The notes: generated by a model from the sequence alone, not told the origin. DNA of 64,000 bases from Anaerolineae bacterium (GCA_020849765.1 JADLAY010000055.1:1-64000); one strand, 5' to 3'; shown: positions 9,400-18,419, numbered from the stretch's first letter. Program-made: numbers and translations.

Positions 9400-9798
9400 A
9401 TGATCAAGGATGCCGTACGCCAGTTCAACAAGTACATCCTCAACCACGTGATGCGGCGGTTGGCGCATTTGCGCTCCGGCCCGTTCGCCAACGTGCATCA
9501 CGTCGGGCGCAAGAGCGGCAAGCCGTATGAAACGCCGATCCTGGTCGTGCCGATTGACGGCGGCTTCATGATCGCGCTCACCTACGGGCCGAAGGTCGAT
9601 TGGTATCGCAACGTGGTCGCCGCGGGCGGCTGCACGCTCGTGTGGCACGATCAGCCGTATGCCATCGACCGCGTCGAGCCGGTCGATGCGGCGGCGGGGC
9701 GTTCCGCCTTCCCGCAGCCGGAGCGCAGCATCCTGGGTGTGATCGGCACTCATCATTTCGCGCGGTTGATGGGGCAGGCGAGCGCCGCGGCGAGATGA
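9400..9798 (+). CDS. Deazaflavin (F420)-dependent nitroreductase-like protein, DUF385
   Basis: This 132-residue protein resembles the DUF385/Ddn family: an N-terminal helix, then HHVGRKSGKPYETPILVVP (the family's GRKSG turn followed by a beta strand), GPKVDWYRNVVAAGG and a C-terminal HxR-type segment. Family members bind F420 or related flavins in a split beta-barrel and reduce quinones or other acceptors. F420 binding is inferred from the family. A GGAAATCCA sequence precedes the ATG. The LLM-type F420 oxidoreductase candidate at 43044 is consistent with F420 use by this organism. Confidence 0.85.
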   Translation: MIKDAVRQFNKYILNHVMRRLAHLRSGPFANVHHVGRKSGKPYETPILVVPIDGGFMIALTYGPKVDWYRNVVAAGGCTLVWHDQPYAIDRVEPVDAAAGRSAFPQPERSILGVIGTHHFARLMGQASAAAR

Positions 9799-9836
9799 TA
9801 CAAAGGTAGGAATATGAAACGGAACATGCGGTGTCC

Positions 9837-9944
9837 GCCGGATGGTCAACCATCCGGCTAAGGTTGCGTCCCGTAAACGGGATTGATTGGGCTCGCGGCC
9901 CGGTTTACCGGGCGCAACCTTAGCCAGGGCATTGATGCCCTGGC
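9837..9944. repeat. Cluster of four nested hairpins
   Basis: The hairpins are GCCGGATGG-tcaa-CCATCCGGC (9837-9858), TCCCGT-aa-ACGGGA (9869-9882), GCCCGGT-tt-ACCGGGC (9898-9913) and GCCAGGGCA-ttga-TGCCCTGGC (9923-9944). An outer pair, AAGGTTGCG (about 9861) and CGCAACCTT (about 9914), encloses the middle two. The stems differ in sequence but each is perfectly paired. There are no spacers of constant size, so this is not a CRISPR array. Similar hairpins occur elsewhere in the window. Confidence 0.85.
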
Positions 9945-10061
9945 GGTGTTCGTTCTGTCCAAAGCCGAGAGCGCCCGGCAGGCGGTGGTTCGCGGCATTC
10001 CGAAATAGCGCAAAATCCGCTAGACTTGCCGAGGCGATGACCATCCAGAGGCAATGTACGT

Positions 10062-11816
10062 ATGACTGAACGACAGCGTCCAGGACGGCTGCAGCGAGGG
10101 CTGGCGACGATTCTTTATCGCCTGATCGTGCTTGTCCTGACGATAGCGATCCTGTTCTTTGGCTACCGCACGGTCGAGGCGGTGCTGCGTTACGTCGACG
10201 AACAGACGACCTATACGGCCAACGCGCCGGGCTATGCGGGCACGGCGACCGTGATGGCGCCGCAGCCGACCGCCACATCCACACCTGAACCAAGCGCGAC
10301 GCCGGAACCGTCCGCCACGGCCGCGCCGACCGAGACCGAGGTCGCGCTGGGGAGCAGCCCGCGCCACATTCAGGCCAAGCTGGCGCAGGCATTCGTCACC
10401 AACACGCCGCAGCCGCTCGATTCGTCGCAGGTGACGCTGCCAGCCATCAACACGCCGGTCGCGCCGGTCGAGACCGTGCCGCCCGTTGAGACGGTTATCC
10501 CGACAGAGGCGCCGACGCTCGAACCGATGCCCGCGCAAGACTCGGCGGGCACACCGCGCCCGCTGCCGACCGTGTTTGTCTACGGTAATGCGCCGGAGGG
10601 CGTGGTCGCACCAACGGGTGTGCCGACCGCGGTCGAGTTCGTGGATCGCCAGGGCTATGACCTGTTCAACGTCATCCTGCTCGGCAACGACGGCGAATTG
10701 ACCAACGACGGCTTCATCCGCACCGACACGATGATCATCGTCTCGATCAACCGGACGACCGGCACCGTCTCGATGCTCGGCCTGCCGCGCGATCTGTACG
10801 TCTACATCCCCGGCTGGACGATGCAGCGCCTCAACCTCGCCTACATCCACGGCCAGTCAGTCGGCTGGACGGACGGCGGTTTCGGTCTGCTGCGCCAGAC
10901 GATACTGTACAACTTCGGCATCAACGTGCATTACTATGCGATGGTCAACCTGACCGGCCTGCGCAGCCTGATCGACCTGGTCGGCGGCGTCGACGTCGCG
11001 GTCGACTGCGCCATCCAGAACCTGGCGTTGATCGGGGCGGACGTCCCGGCGGCGGCGCAGCGCGTGACCGAAGACGGCGATTACCTGCTGCCGGTCGGCG
11101 TCTATCACATGACGGGTGGCGAGGCGCTCTGGTATGCCCGCGCCCGTGACATCACGATCGAGTTCGACCGCCAGCGCCGCCAGATGCAGCTCCTGCGCGC
11201 CCTCTGGCGCAAGGCGCGCGATAACGGTCTGCTGCTCAACCTGCCCTCGCTGTGGCAGGAAGGCTCGCAGTACATCGAGACGAACCTGACGCTCGAAGAT
11301 CTGCTCGGCCTGGTGCCGGTCGCGCTCAACCTGGACGTCAACAACATCGAGAACTTCAACCTGATCCGGCTCTATCACACCGAGCCGTGGCAGACTCCGG
11401 ACGGCGAATTCGTCCAACTGCCGATCTTCGACACCATGCGCCCCATGCTGGAAGATTTCTACAGCCCGCCGACGGAGAGCCAGGTGCGCGTCGAAGGCGC
11501 GCGCATCCGCGTCTACAATGGTTCGCCGAACACCGATTGGGATCGCGTGGCGGCGGATCGGTTGGCCTACAGCGGCTTTTTGGCAACTGCGGCCGGAGCG
11601 GCGGATAATAGTGCCTATACTGACACGGTGCTGATCGATTACACGGGCAGCACCAAGGGCAGCAGCATGCAGGATATCGCCCACATCCTCAACGTGCGGC
11701 CAGAGAATATCCGCATCCAGCCGGACGCCAACCGCGAAGTCGATTTCGACGTCATCCTGGGTGCGAATTACAATTCGTGCACGGAGCCGGGTGTGCAGGC
11801 AGTCGACCAGGGGTGA
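10062..11816 (+). CDS. LCP (LytR-CpsA-Psr) family cell-wall glycan ligase
   Basis: The 584 residues comprise a short basic cytoplasmic N-terminus, one membrane span (about 20-42), a Thr/Pro-rich extracellular linker (about 60-190), the LCP catalytic domain (about 205-440) and a C-terminal LytR_C domain (about 465-575). LCP hallmarks include IRTDTMIIVSINRTTGTVSM, the GLPRDLYV motif, LIDLVGGVDV and YARARDITIEFDRQRRQ. The Asp and Arg residues bind the Mg-pyrophosphate of the lipid-linked glycan. LCP enzymes transfer undecaprenyl-linked polymers to the wall or other acceptors. The lipoprotein gene follows after 3 bp, so the two are probably co-transcribed. The stop is followed by ATG of the next gene with no terminator. 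Confidence 0.92.
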   Translation: MTERQRPGRLQRGLATILYRLIVLVLTIAILFFGYRTVEAVLRYVDEQTTYTANAPGYAGTATVMAPQPTATSTPEPSATPEPSATAAPTETEVALGSSPRHIQAKLAQAFVTNTPQPLDSSQVTLPAINTPVAPVETVPPVETVIPTEAPTLEPMPAQDSAGTPRPLPTVFVYGNAPEGVVAPTGVPTAVEFVDRQGYDLFNVILLGNDGELTNDGFIRTDTMIIVSINRTTGTVSMLGLPRDLYVYIPGWTMQRLNLAYIHGQSVGWTDGGFGLLRQTILYNFGINVHYYAMVNLTGLRSLIDLVGGVDVAVDCAIQNLALIGADVPAAAQRVTEDGDYLLPVGVYHMTGGEALWYARARDITIEFDRQRRQMQLLRALWRKARDNGLLLNLPSLWQEGSQYIETNLTLEDLLGLVPVALNLDVNNIENFNLIRLYHTEPWQTPDGEFVQLPIFDTMRPMLEDFYSPPTESQVRVEGARIRVYNGSPNTDWDRVAADRLAYSGFLATAAGAADNSAYTDTVLIDYTGSTKGSSMQDIAHILNVRPENIRIQPDANREVDFDVILGANYNSCTEPGVQAVDQG

Positions 11817-11819
11817 TCC

Positions 11820-12395
11820 ATGAACGACGCGAGCCGCGGACAGCAGAACAGGGGCAGGGGGCGCCGAGGTCGCCTGCCAACGTACCTTCTGATCCTGGCG
11901 CTGCTCGTGTCGTGGGCGCTCTCAGGCTGCGCCATCGGCGAGATCACGGGCGTCGAGCCGACGTCCACGCCGGTGCCTATGTTCGAGATCCCGCCGCCGC
12001 CGGAACAGGTCTATGCCGGGGAGTGCAGCCTGTACAATCGCAATCAGGAATTCTGGATTCAGACAGCGGCCGGGCAGACAACCTCGTTCGGGACGCTGCT
12101 CACGCGCGCACTGGAAGAGGCGGACACGCGGCGCGAAACGCTCGATCAGCTGCGGCGGCTGCGCGACGATGCGCACAGCAACCCGACGCCGGATTGCGCC
12201 GTGCCGATCCAGCTCATGCTAACCTCAGCCATGGATCGCGCGGTCGAGTCGCTGCGCATGTCACTGGTCGACCCGCGCATAAATATCAGCGGCACCGCGG
12301 CGCTGGTGCAGGAAATGCTGACCCAGGTGGAACATCAACTAAAGACGATGACCGACGAGCTGGAGCTGCAGCTGCAAACGCGGGCGGCCAGCTAG
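11820..12395 (+). CDS. Small lipoprotein, function unknown
   Basis: The 191-residue protein has a basic N-terminus, a hydrophobic segment (about residues 21-36) and the lipobox LSGC at about residue 37, so it should be lipidated and held on the outer face of the membrane. The mature part is helical, with three Cys and no recognisable domain. It sits 3 bp behind the LCP gene, which suggests an accessory role in envelope assembly (inference). Its stop overlaps the end of the convergent receiver gene by 4 bp. Confidence 0.75.
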   Translation: MNDASRGQQNRGRGRRGRLPTYLLILALLVSWALSGCAIGEITGVEPTSTPVPMFEIPPPPEQVYAGECSLYNRNQEFWIQTAAGQTTSFGTLLTRALEEADTRRETLDQLRRLRDDAHSNPTPDCAVPIQLMLTSAMDRAVESLRMSLVDPRINISGTAALVQEMLTQVEHQLKTMTDELELQLQTRAAS

Positions 12396-12772
12396 CTGAC
12401 CTCCCAGACGCCCTCGCCTGAAATGATGCGCTTGAGCTGGTCGGGGAACCGGTTGGGGCGCAGCGGCTTGCCGACGAAACCCTGGAAACCCCGCTGGTAC
12501 GCGGTGTTGATCTGGCCGGAGTGGACGGTGTAGGCGATGACGGGCGCGGTGACACCCTTGTCCTTGCGCAGGTAATCGAGCGCTTCGTAGCCGTTCATCT
12601 TCGGCATTTCCAGGTCGAGAAAGATCAGGTCGATACCGGTCATCTCCATGTCGACGAGCTTGGTCGGATCATTGACGGTTGTGCATTCCAGCCCGTTCAT
12701 CGTCAACAATTCTTTGAGGACATCCAGGTTCTCGGCGTTGTCGTCGACAACCAGCGCATGTAGGGTGGTCAT
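12392..12772 (-). CDS. Stand-alone response-regulator receiver
   Basis: This single CheY-like domain of about 126 residues has no output domain. Key residues are D10/D11, phospho-acceptor D53 in IFLDLEMP, the switch Thr in AYTV and the Lys in VGKP. ATG at 12772 is preferred; GTG at 12784 is an in-frame alternative. It is the last gene of a kinase plus three-receiver operon. It ends GEGVWEVS, and the two neighbouring receivers share this GE-x-x-W ending. It probably works by protein-protein contact or as a phosphorelay intermediate. Confidence 0.9.
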   Translation of the reverse strand: MTTLHALVVDDNAENLDVLKELLTMNGLECTTVNDPTKLVDMEMTGIDLIFLDLEMPKMNGYEALDYLRKDKGVTAPVIAYTVHSGQINTAYQRGFQGFVGKPLRPNRFPDQLKRIISGEGVWEVS

Positions 12773-12787
12773 GATAAATCTCACTTC

Positions 12788-13240
12788 TTAGCGATATTCC
12801 CAGACATGTTCACCACCGAGAATTCGCGCCACTATCGTAGGAAAGGTCATCATATTGAGCGGTTTGCCAATGTAGCCGCTGAAACCGAGTTCTCGGCAGC
12901 GCGGCACAGCCTGGGAAGCATCCATCGCCGTGATGGCCACGACAGGAACGGATTGAAGGTCCGGATGGCTGTGGAGTTCGGCGAAGATGTCGAACCCGCT
13001 CACGTTGTCTGGAAACATCATGTCGAGCAAGATCAAGTCAACCGGTTTGAATGCGAGAATGTCGGCGACGGTATCAGTACCCCAACGGTTGAATGCGACA
13101 TTCGCGCCATAACTCTCGAGGATCATCTTTGCGATCGATTGATTCGCAATGTCATCCTCGATCATGAAGAGGCGCGCCCCTCGAATCACGGTGTGCCCCT
13201 GGCCGCCAGAGGCTGAGAAGTTTTTCAATAGATTTTCCAT
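12788..13240 (-). CDS. Stand-alone response-regulator receiver
   Basis: This 150-residue receiver has acidic residues E28, D29 and D30, phospho-acceptor D73 in ILLDMMFP, T/A in AITAMD and Lys in IGKP. The loop after D73 is slightly expanded (FPDNVSGFD). A 20-residue polar N-terminus precedes the fold. Its start overlaps the end of the upstream receiver by 16 bp, implying translational coupling. It ends GEHVWEYR, matching the tails of both neighbours. Confidence 0.9.
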   Translation of the reverse strand: MENLLKNFSASGGQGHTVIRGARLFMIEDDIANQSIAKMILESYGANVAFNRWGTDTVADILAFKPVDLILLDMMFPDNVSGFDIFAELHSHPDLQSVPVVAITAMDASQAVPRCRELGFSGYIGKPLNMMTFPTIVARILGGEHVWEYR

Positions 13241-13665
13241 ATCTTCTCACCGTCCAGAATCTGTGTCAAGCTATGTGCAAACGAGGCCTGGTCGATTGGT
13301 TTGGTGATGCAGCCGCTGAAACCAGCGTCGCGCATCAGGCTGATTTCCTCGCTCATGACGCTCGCGGTGAGCGCCACGACGGGAATCCCGGTGTAATCCG
13401 GCTGCTCGCGAAGTTGGGCGAGCACCCCGAATCCATCGACCGGCCACATGCGGATGTCGAGCAGAATCACGTCCGGTTTGACCGGCAGCGCGCGCAGTTG
13501 CTCAAGGAAGTTCTCGCTGCTGTCGAACAGGTAGATTTGCTCTTCGCGCGAAAGCCCCATACGCATGAGGTAGAAGCTCAGCACCTCGCGGCTCAGGGCG
13601 TCATCCTCGACGTAGAGGACGACCGGTTGACGAGTAGGTCTTTGAGTGCTTGTGGACGTAATCAT
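13225..13665 (-). CDS. Stand-alone response-regulator receiver
   Basis: This 146-residue receiver has the acidic pocket E20/D21/D22, phospho-acceptor D70 in ILLDIRMWP, T in ALTAS and K in ITKP. It is the first receiver after the HAMP kinase (14-bp gap), so it is the most likely direct phosphorylation target. It ends GEKIWKIY. It has no DNA-binding domain. Confidence 0.9.
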   Translation of the reverse strand: MITSTSTQRPTRQPVVLYVEDDALSREVLSFYLMRMGLSREEQIYLFDSSENFLEQLRALPVKPDVILLDIRMWPVDGFGVLAQLREQPDYTGIPVVALTASVMSEEISLMRDAGFSGCITKPIDQASFAHSLTQILDGEKIWKIY

Positions 13666-13679
13666 GTATCTCCTTGTCT

Positions 13680-15281
13680 TCAGGCCTGGAGCGGTTCCAG
13701 GACGGTCGACCGAATCGGCAGGCTGACGTAGAACGTCGTGCCTTTGCCGGGCGTCGATTCGAAGCTGATGGTGCCGCCGTGGGCTTCGACCAGGCGCTTA
13801 CAGATGGGCAGGCCGAGGCCGGTGCCGCCGTGCCTCAAGCCAGCCATGCCTTGCTGGAACGGATCGTAGAGCGTCTCCTGCTCGTCCTGCGCGATGCCAG
13901 GGCCTGTATCACGAATGGTGAAGACGACATTGTTGTCGACCTGCTCGACCTTGAGCGTGACCTCGCCCTCGTCAGTGAACTTGCAGGCGTTGCCGATCAG
14001 GTTGAGCATGATCTGGCGGATGCGCTGGCGGTCGCCCATGATCGGCGGGAGATCCTCAGGGATGTCGACGTTCAGGCGCACGGGCTTGCCGCGCAAGGCC
14101 GTCTCCGCCGAGTCGACGACCAGCGATAGCTCCTTGTTCAGGTTGATGTCAGACTCGACGAACAACTGCAGCGAGTCGGCCTCGATCTTCGAAATGTCGA
14201 GCACGTCGTTGATCACATCGAGCAGGTGTGCGCCGCTGTTGTAGACCTTGGTCAGCGCGTCGACCTGGCGCTCATTGACGTCGCCCATCATGCCGGACGA
14301 GACGAACTGCGTGAAATTGAGCACGGCATTGAGCGGCGTGCGCAGCTCGTGCGAGACGCTGGCCAGGAACTGCGATTTCACCCGATCAGAGCGTTCGGCT
14401 TGCTCGCGCGCGAGCACAGCGTCGATCGTCTGCGCCTCCAGTTCGTTGATCGAGATCTCCAATTCGCGCGCCATGTGATCGAACGTGCGCGCGACCTCGC
14501 CCAGTTCATCCGAGCCGGTGATGCCCGTGCGCGCATCCAGATTGCCGCGGCTGTAGGCGGTCGCCGTCGCGTTCAGCTTCGCCAGCGGCTCGTGGATCGA
14601 CCGGTAGATGATGTTCGACACCGCCATGATCATGAGGATGGCGGCGATCGAGAGGAGGGTCTCCGTCCTCAGCGCGCGGTCGATGCCGTCATTGACGTTG
14701 GCGCGCCGTGTGCTCAGTTCCTGCATCTCGTAGCCGAGGGCCTGATCGATGGTGCTCAGGAACGCAATCTCGGCCTGCTCGAAGGTCGAACGTCTCCCCA
14801 GGATGTCCCACAGATCGGCTTCGCTATCCTTCAATTCGATGATGCGCGCGCTGTCCCCGACGAGTTCCTGAGCCGCGCTCTCGATTTCGGCGGACATGTC
14901 AACATTGTTGGCGGAATTGGCCACGCGATCGTTGTTGGTGACCAGTTCTTCGTAGCGCCGGAAGGCCGCCCACATGCTGTCTCTGGCGCTGTCGATCTGT
15001 GTCGTCTCGCCGCCGGCCTCGATGTCGACGCTGTCGACCAGGTCTTCGCGCCCAATGGCGTGATCGAGGATGAGTTCGTTGGTCGATGAGATGACGCGCG
15101 CGCCGTAAAACTTCACCTCGTCCAGGGCAGAGACGAGCGCCAGGTCGTAAGCGGCCACCGTGTCGAACTCCGCGCCGAGCCGTCGCGTTTGCACAATCGT
15201 GCCGTACGCGAGGGCGACCAGCACCAGCACCGGCAGCAAGAACCCGGCAAGCAGTCTTGTGCGTAAGCTAATGTTGCGCAT
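13680..15281 (-). CDS. HAMP-domain sensor histidine kinase
   Basis: This is a 533-residue classical membrane kinase. TM1 is at about 10-30, a helical extracytoplasmic sensor at 31-205 with no recognised ligand motif, TM2 at about 208-228, HAMP at 229-285, a short coiled coil, HisKA with SHELRTPLN (phospho-acceptor H311), and HATPase_c to 525 with the N-box NLIGNACKF, DTGPGI and GGTGLGL. It heads a four-gene operon with three receivers lacking output domains, an arrangement typical of multistep relays. A TATAAT-like -10 (15365-15370, minus) lies upstream, but no good -35 was found. Confidence 0.93.
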   Translation of the reverse strand: MRNISLRTRLLAGFLLPVLVLVALAYGTIVQTRRLGAEFDTVAAYDLALVSALDEVKFYGARVISSTNELILDHAIGREDLVDSVDIEAGGETTQIDSARDSMWAAFRRYEELVTNNDRVANSANNVDMSAEIESAAQELVGDSARIIELKDSEADLWDILGRRSTFEQAEIAFLSTIDQALGYEMQELSTRRANVNDGIDRALRTETLLSIAAILMIMAVSNIIYRSIHEPLAKLNATATAYSRGNLDARTGITGSDELGEVARTFDHMARELEISINELEAQTIDAVLAREQAERSDRVKSQFLASVSHELRTPLNAVLNFTQFVSSGMMGDVNERQVDALTKVYNSGAHLLDVINDVLDISKIEADSLQLFVESDINLNKELSLVVDSAETALRGKPVRLNVDIPEDLPPIMGDRQRIRQIMLNLIGNACKFTDEGEVTLKVEQVDNNVVFTIRDTGPGIAQDEQETLYDPFQQGMAGLRHGGTGLGLPICKRLVEAHGGTISFESTPGKGTTFYVSLPIRSTVLEPLQA

Positions 15282-15405
15282 CCGGCGCCTCTCGATAGAA
15301 CGAACTAATAATATCTATTTTACGTACATTCTTGTTATAAACCGTAAGGATTAGTTGTTGCTTAATTATACACGAGGATATCGTCAACTTTAATGAATGT
15401 CATAG

Positions 15406-15430
15406 GAAGGGCGTTACAAAGACGCCCTTC
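15406..15430 (-). terminator. Hairpin downstream of the aldo/keto reductase
   Basis: A perfect 9-bp stem GAAGGGCGT / ACGCCCTTC with a 7-nt loop lies 40 bp past the stop of the minus-strand reductase. It lacks a T-tract, so it is only a candidate terminator. Confidence 0.45.
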
Positions 15431-15469
15431 AACGATTGGGGGATGAATCGGGGGATGGCGCGGCGCGGG

Positions 15470-16453
15470 TTACCAGCGTTGGTGGACCTGTGGCCGGATG
15501 TAGCGATCGTAGATGGCGCGGATCGTGTCCATCTGCTCATCCGTCAGCGCGGGCAGATCGACAGCGTTGCAGTTGTCCTCGACCTGTGACGGACGTTTGG
15601 CGCCGGGGATCGCACACGAGACCGCCGGGAACATCAGAATCCAGCGCAGGGCGAACTGCGCCAGCGTCACGCCGGGCGGCACGAGCGCTTTGATCTCTTC
15701 GACGGCCTGCAAGCCGGTCTCGTAATCGACGCCGCTGAAGGTCTCGCCGACATCGAACGATTCACCATGGCGATTGAAGTTGCGGTGATCGTCGTCAGCG
15801 AAGGTGCTCGACGCAGTCAGCTTGCCCGTCAGCATGCCGCTCGCCAGCGGCACGCGCGCCAGGATGCCGACCTGGCGTTTCTGCGCCTGCTCGAAGAACA
15901 GATCGGCAGGGCGGTGGCGGAACATGTTGAAGATGATCTGCACCGACTGCACGTTCGGGTACTCGATGGCCTTGAGGGCCTCCTCGACTTTCTCGACGCT
16001 GACTCCGTAATAGCGGAGCTTGCCCGCTTGCACGAGATCGTCAAGGATGCCGAAGATCTCCGGGTGGTAATAAAGTTCGGTCGGTGGGCAGTGCAGCTGC
16101 ACCAGATCCAGGCAGTCGGTCTCCAGGTTGCGCAGGCTGCGCTCGACCCAGGTGGTCAGGTTGTCGCGCGTGTAGCCTTCGACGATCTGCTCTGGCAGCC
16201 GCCGTCCAGCCTTGGTGACGACGTAAAACGAGTCGCTGCGTTCTTTGCGCAGGCGTGCGATCAGGCGTTCGCTGTGGCCGTCGCCATAAACGTCGGCGGT
16301 GTCGATCAGATTGACGCCGAGATCGAGCGCGCGGTGCATGGCGGCCAGCGACTCGGTATCGTCGACCGCGCCCCAGGATGCGCCAATCGCCCACGCGCCC
16401 AGGCTGATTGACGAAACATTCCAACCGGTGCGTCCAAAAGCGCGATATTCCAT
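15470..16453 (-). CDS. Aldo/keto reductase
   Basis: This 327-residue NADPH-dependent oxidoreductase has a (beta/alpha)8 barrel. The catalytic tetrad is visible: D51 and Y56 in DTADVY, K81 in VVTKAG and H121 in VQLHCPP. The C-terminal cofactor motif is SCAIPGAKRPSQVEDN. It resembles the YhdN/AKR11-12-like bacterial group; the substrate is unknown. A GGAGCTTGAGCG sequence precedes the ATG. It is transcribed alone. A second family member lies at 41913. Confidence 0.92.
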   Translation of the reverse strand: MEYRAFGRTGWNVSSISLGAWAIGASWGAVDDTESLAAMHRALDLGVNLIDTADVYGDGHSERLIARLRKERSDSFYVVTKAGRRLPEQIVEGYTRDNLTTWVERSLRNLETDCLDLVQLHCPPTELYYHPEIFGILDDLVQAGKLRYYGVSVEKVEEALKAIEYPNVQSVQIIFNMFRHRPADLFFEQAQKRQVGILARVPLASGMLTGKLTASSTFADDDHRNFNRHGESFDVGETFSGVDYETGLQAVEEIKALVPPGVTLAQFALRWILMFPAVSCAIPGAKRPSQVEDNCNAVDLPALTDEQMDTIRAIYDRYIRPQVHQRW

Positions 16454-16910
16454 CGCTCAAGCTCCTCTATGTCCGTGATTCGCGGGAAGAACTAGAGCTT
16501 ATCCACAATAGACTTGGGCGGCAAGACACGCCAAGAGCCACCCGGACGGCGCCTGAGTCACTCACCAATTCACACAGAGTCCGTGACATGTGAAAACACT
16601 TGCTTACAATGAAAGAACCGAGGCCATCGAGCAGGCTGTGCCCGGACGCGCTGAAAAGAGACGGGCCAACGCGCGAGGTTGACAGATTGTTATGCAGCCC
16701 AGCCTTACGGCGGTCGCCCGCTTGTGAGAAAATGTGGACAAAATTAATGAATGATCGAGAGATATCTCACAATATGAACGTAACCTTTTCCGCAATTCAA
16801 TCTTTTGTTTGCAACAATGGAGCTTAGGTAATAGACTTTCTATGACTTGCCGTGTGATCGGCCCGGATCGCTCAAGACAACATTGATCACGAACACACAG
16901 GGACAATTGA
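16454..16910. other. Gene-free spacer between divergent genes
   Basis: This 457-bp spacer separates the minus-strand aldo/keto reductase from the plus-strand PAS kinase. It is less G+C-rich than its surroundings. A TTGACA occurs at 16679-16684 without a convincing -10. A 100-codon minus-strand frame (16604-16906) lacks a ribosome-binding site and any familiar motif. I see no supported feature. Confidence 0.5.
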
Positions 16911-18419
16911 ATGCAGCGTGGTGAGATGAGCTATCGGATGCTCTTCTTGAGTAATCCGATGCCGATGTGGATATACGACCCGGCGACGATGACCATTCTG
17001 GACGTCAACGAGGCAGCAACCGTCCACTATGGTTACAGCCGGGAAGACTTCCTCCGCCTCAGCCCACGCAACCTTCGCCCCGCAGAAGAAAAAGCCCGAT
17101 ACGACGAATACGCCCGCGAACTCCCACCCGGCCTGAGCGAAACAACCGAATGGATACATCTGACGGCGGATGGCACGCCGATCAATGTCGAGATTGTCGC
17201 CCATACAATCGAGTTCGAGGATCGTTCGGCGCGGCTGGTGATGGCGACCGACGTGACGGCTCGCAAGCGCGCGGAAGAGCGCCTGCGCCTCGACCGCCAG
17301 CTCTTGCAGCAGCTTCCGCTCGTGATCGTCGTCACCGATCTTGAGCGCAAGATTCTGCACTGGCTGGGCGGCAGCGAGGCGGCGCTCGGCTACAGCGCCG
17401 AAGAGATGGTCGGCACCTCCATCGACCGGCTGCAATCGGCGGCCTTCGACCTCGACATCTACCGCGCGATGTGGCGCCAGTTCATCAAGTATGGCCGCGT
17501 CGTCAACAACGTGATGGTGCGCGCCAAATCCGGCGCGGATCTGTCGCTGCTGACGTCGATCTCGTACCTGCGCGACGAGCAGGATGTGCCGGAGAAGGTC
17601 GCCTGGGTCATGCGCGACATCGACGAGCGGCTTGACATGGAAGAGGAGCGGCTGCTGACGCGCCTGCTCGAAAGCGAGCTGACCGATGCCATCCGCATGT
17701 CGGACTTGCGCGACCAGCTTGTCTCGATGGTGGCGCACGAGTTCAAGTCGCCGCTGACGGCGATCAAGCTCTACCGCGACATCATCGCGCGCCAGAGCCA
17801 CGAGAACGACAACCCGCGTGTGCGCGACGCGCTCAACCGCATCGACACCCAAATCACGACCCTGATCGACCTGGTCGACGACCTGATCACGCTCAACCAG
17901 GCCAGCCTGGGCAAGCTGGTGCCGGTGATCTCGCGCTTCGAGATGGGCGAGTTGTGCCGCCGCGTGGCCGATCACTGGCAGGGGATCATCGGCGAGCGCC
18001 ATGATATCGTCGTCAACACGCCGGACGAACCGCTCGTGGTCGACGGTGACATGCGCCTGATCAAGCGCGTGATCGACAACCTGATGTCGAACGCCATCAA
18101 GTACTCGCCGATTAGCGGCGGCGTCTCGCTGACGCTGACGCAGTTGGCCGATCAGGTAGCGGTGTTAGTCGAAGACGAGGGCATTGGCATCCCGGAGGCG
18201 GCGCAAGCGCGCGTGTTCGAGATGTTCGAGCGGGCGGAGAATGCGCTCCACTTGAGCGGCACAGGCGTCGGGCTGGCCTACTGCCGGATGGCGGTCGAAC
18301 TCCATCACGGGACGATCAATTTCACCAGCGTGCCCGGCCAGGGGACGACGTTCGAGGTGCGTCTGCCGCTGCGTCAGCCCGGCTACACTCCGCCCGACGA
18401 CGACGACGCGGGCGACTGA
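16911..18419 (+). CDS. Cytoplasmic PAS-PAS sensor histidine kinase
   Basis: This 502-residue kinase has no membrane segment. PAS domain 1 is about 8-118 (PMPMWIYDPATM, then VTARKRAEERL) and PAS domain 2 about 128-240 (VIVVTDLERKILHW, WVMRDI). HisKA has AHEFKSPLT with phospho-acceptor H276, and HATPase_c (about 370-490) has NLMSNAIKYS, DEGIGIP and GTGVGLAYC. It should sense an internal redox or ligand cue. No receiver is adjacent, so the output must be encoded elsewhere or be one of the lone receivers nearby (inference). The tail PPDDDDAGD is acidic. Confidence 0.93.
   Translation: MQRGEMSYRMLFLSNPMPMWIYDPATMTILDVNEAATVHYGYSREDFLRLSPRNLRPAEEKARYDEYARELPPGLSETTEWIHLTADGTPINVEIVAHTIEFEDRSARLVMATDVTARKRAEERLRLDRQLLQQLPLVIVVTDLERKILHWLGGSEAALGYSAEEMVGTSIDRLQSAAFDLDIYRAMWRQFIKYGRVVNNVMVRAKSGADLSLLTSISYLRDEQDVPEKVAWVMRDIDERLDMEEERLLTRLLESELTDAIRMSDLRDQLVSMVAHEFKSPLTAIKLYRDIIARQSHENDNPRVRDALNRIDTQITTLIDLVDDLITLNQASLGKLVPVISRFEMGELCRRVADHWQGIIGERHDIVVNTPDEPLVVDGDMRLIKRVIDNLMSNAIKYSPISGGVSLTLTQLADQVAVLVEDEGIGIPEAAQARVFEMFERAENALHLSGTGVGLAYCRMAVELHHGTINFTSVPGQGTTFEVRLPLRQPGYTPPDDDDAGD

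Noticed and set aside
9837..9944. CRISPR-like cluster of palindromes.
   Set aside because: The hairpins differ in sequence and spacing; there are no repeated units with unique spacers and no cas genes.
13225..13240. Programmed frameshift between two receivers.
   Set aside because: The 16-bp overlap has no slippery heptamer, and each receiver is complete with its own start, so ordinary translational coupling explains it.
16604..16906. 100-aa minus-strand open frame before the PAS kinase.
   Set aside because: No ribosome-binding site, no hydrophobic or domain pattern, and it overlaps the likely promoter region of the kinase.
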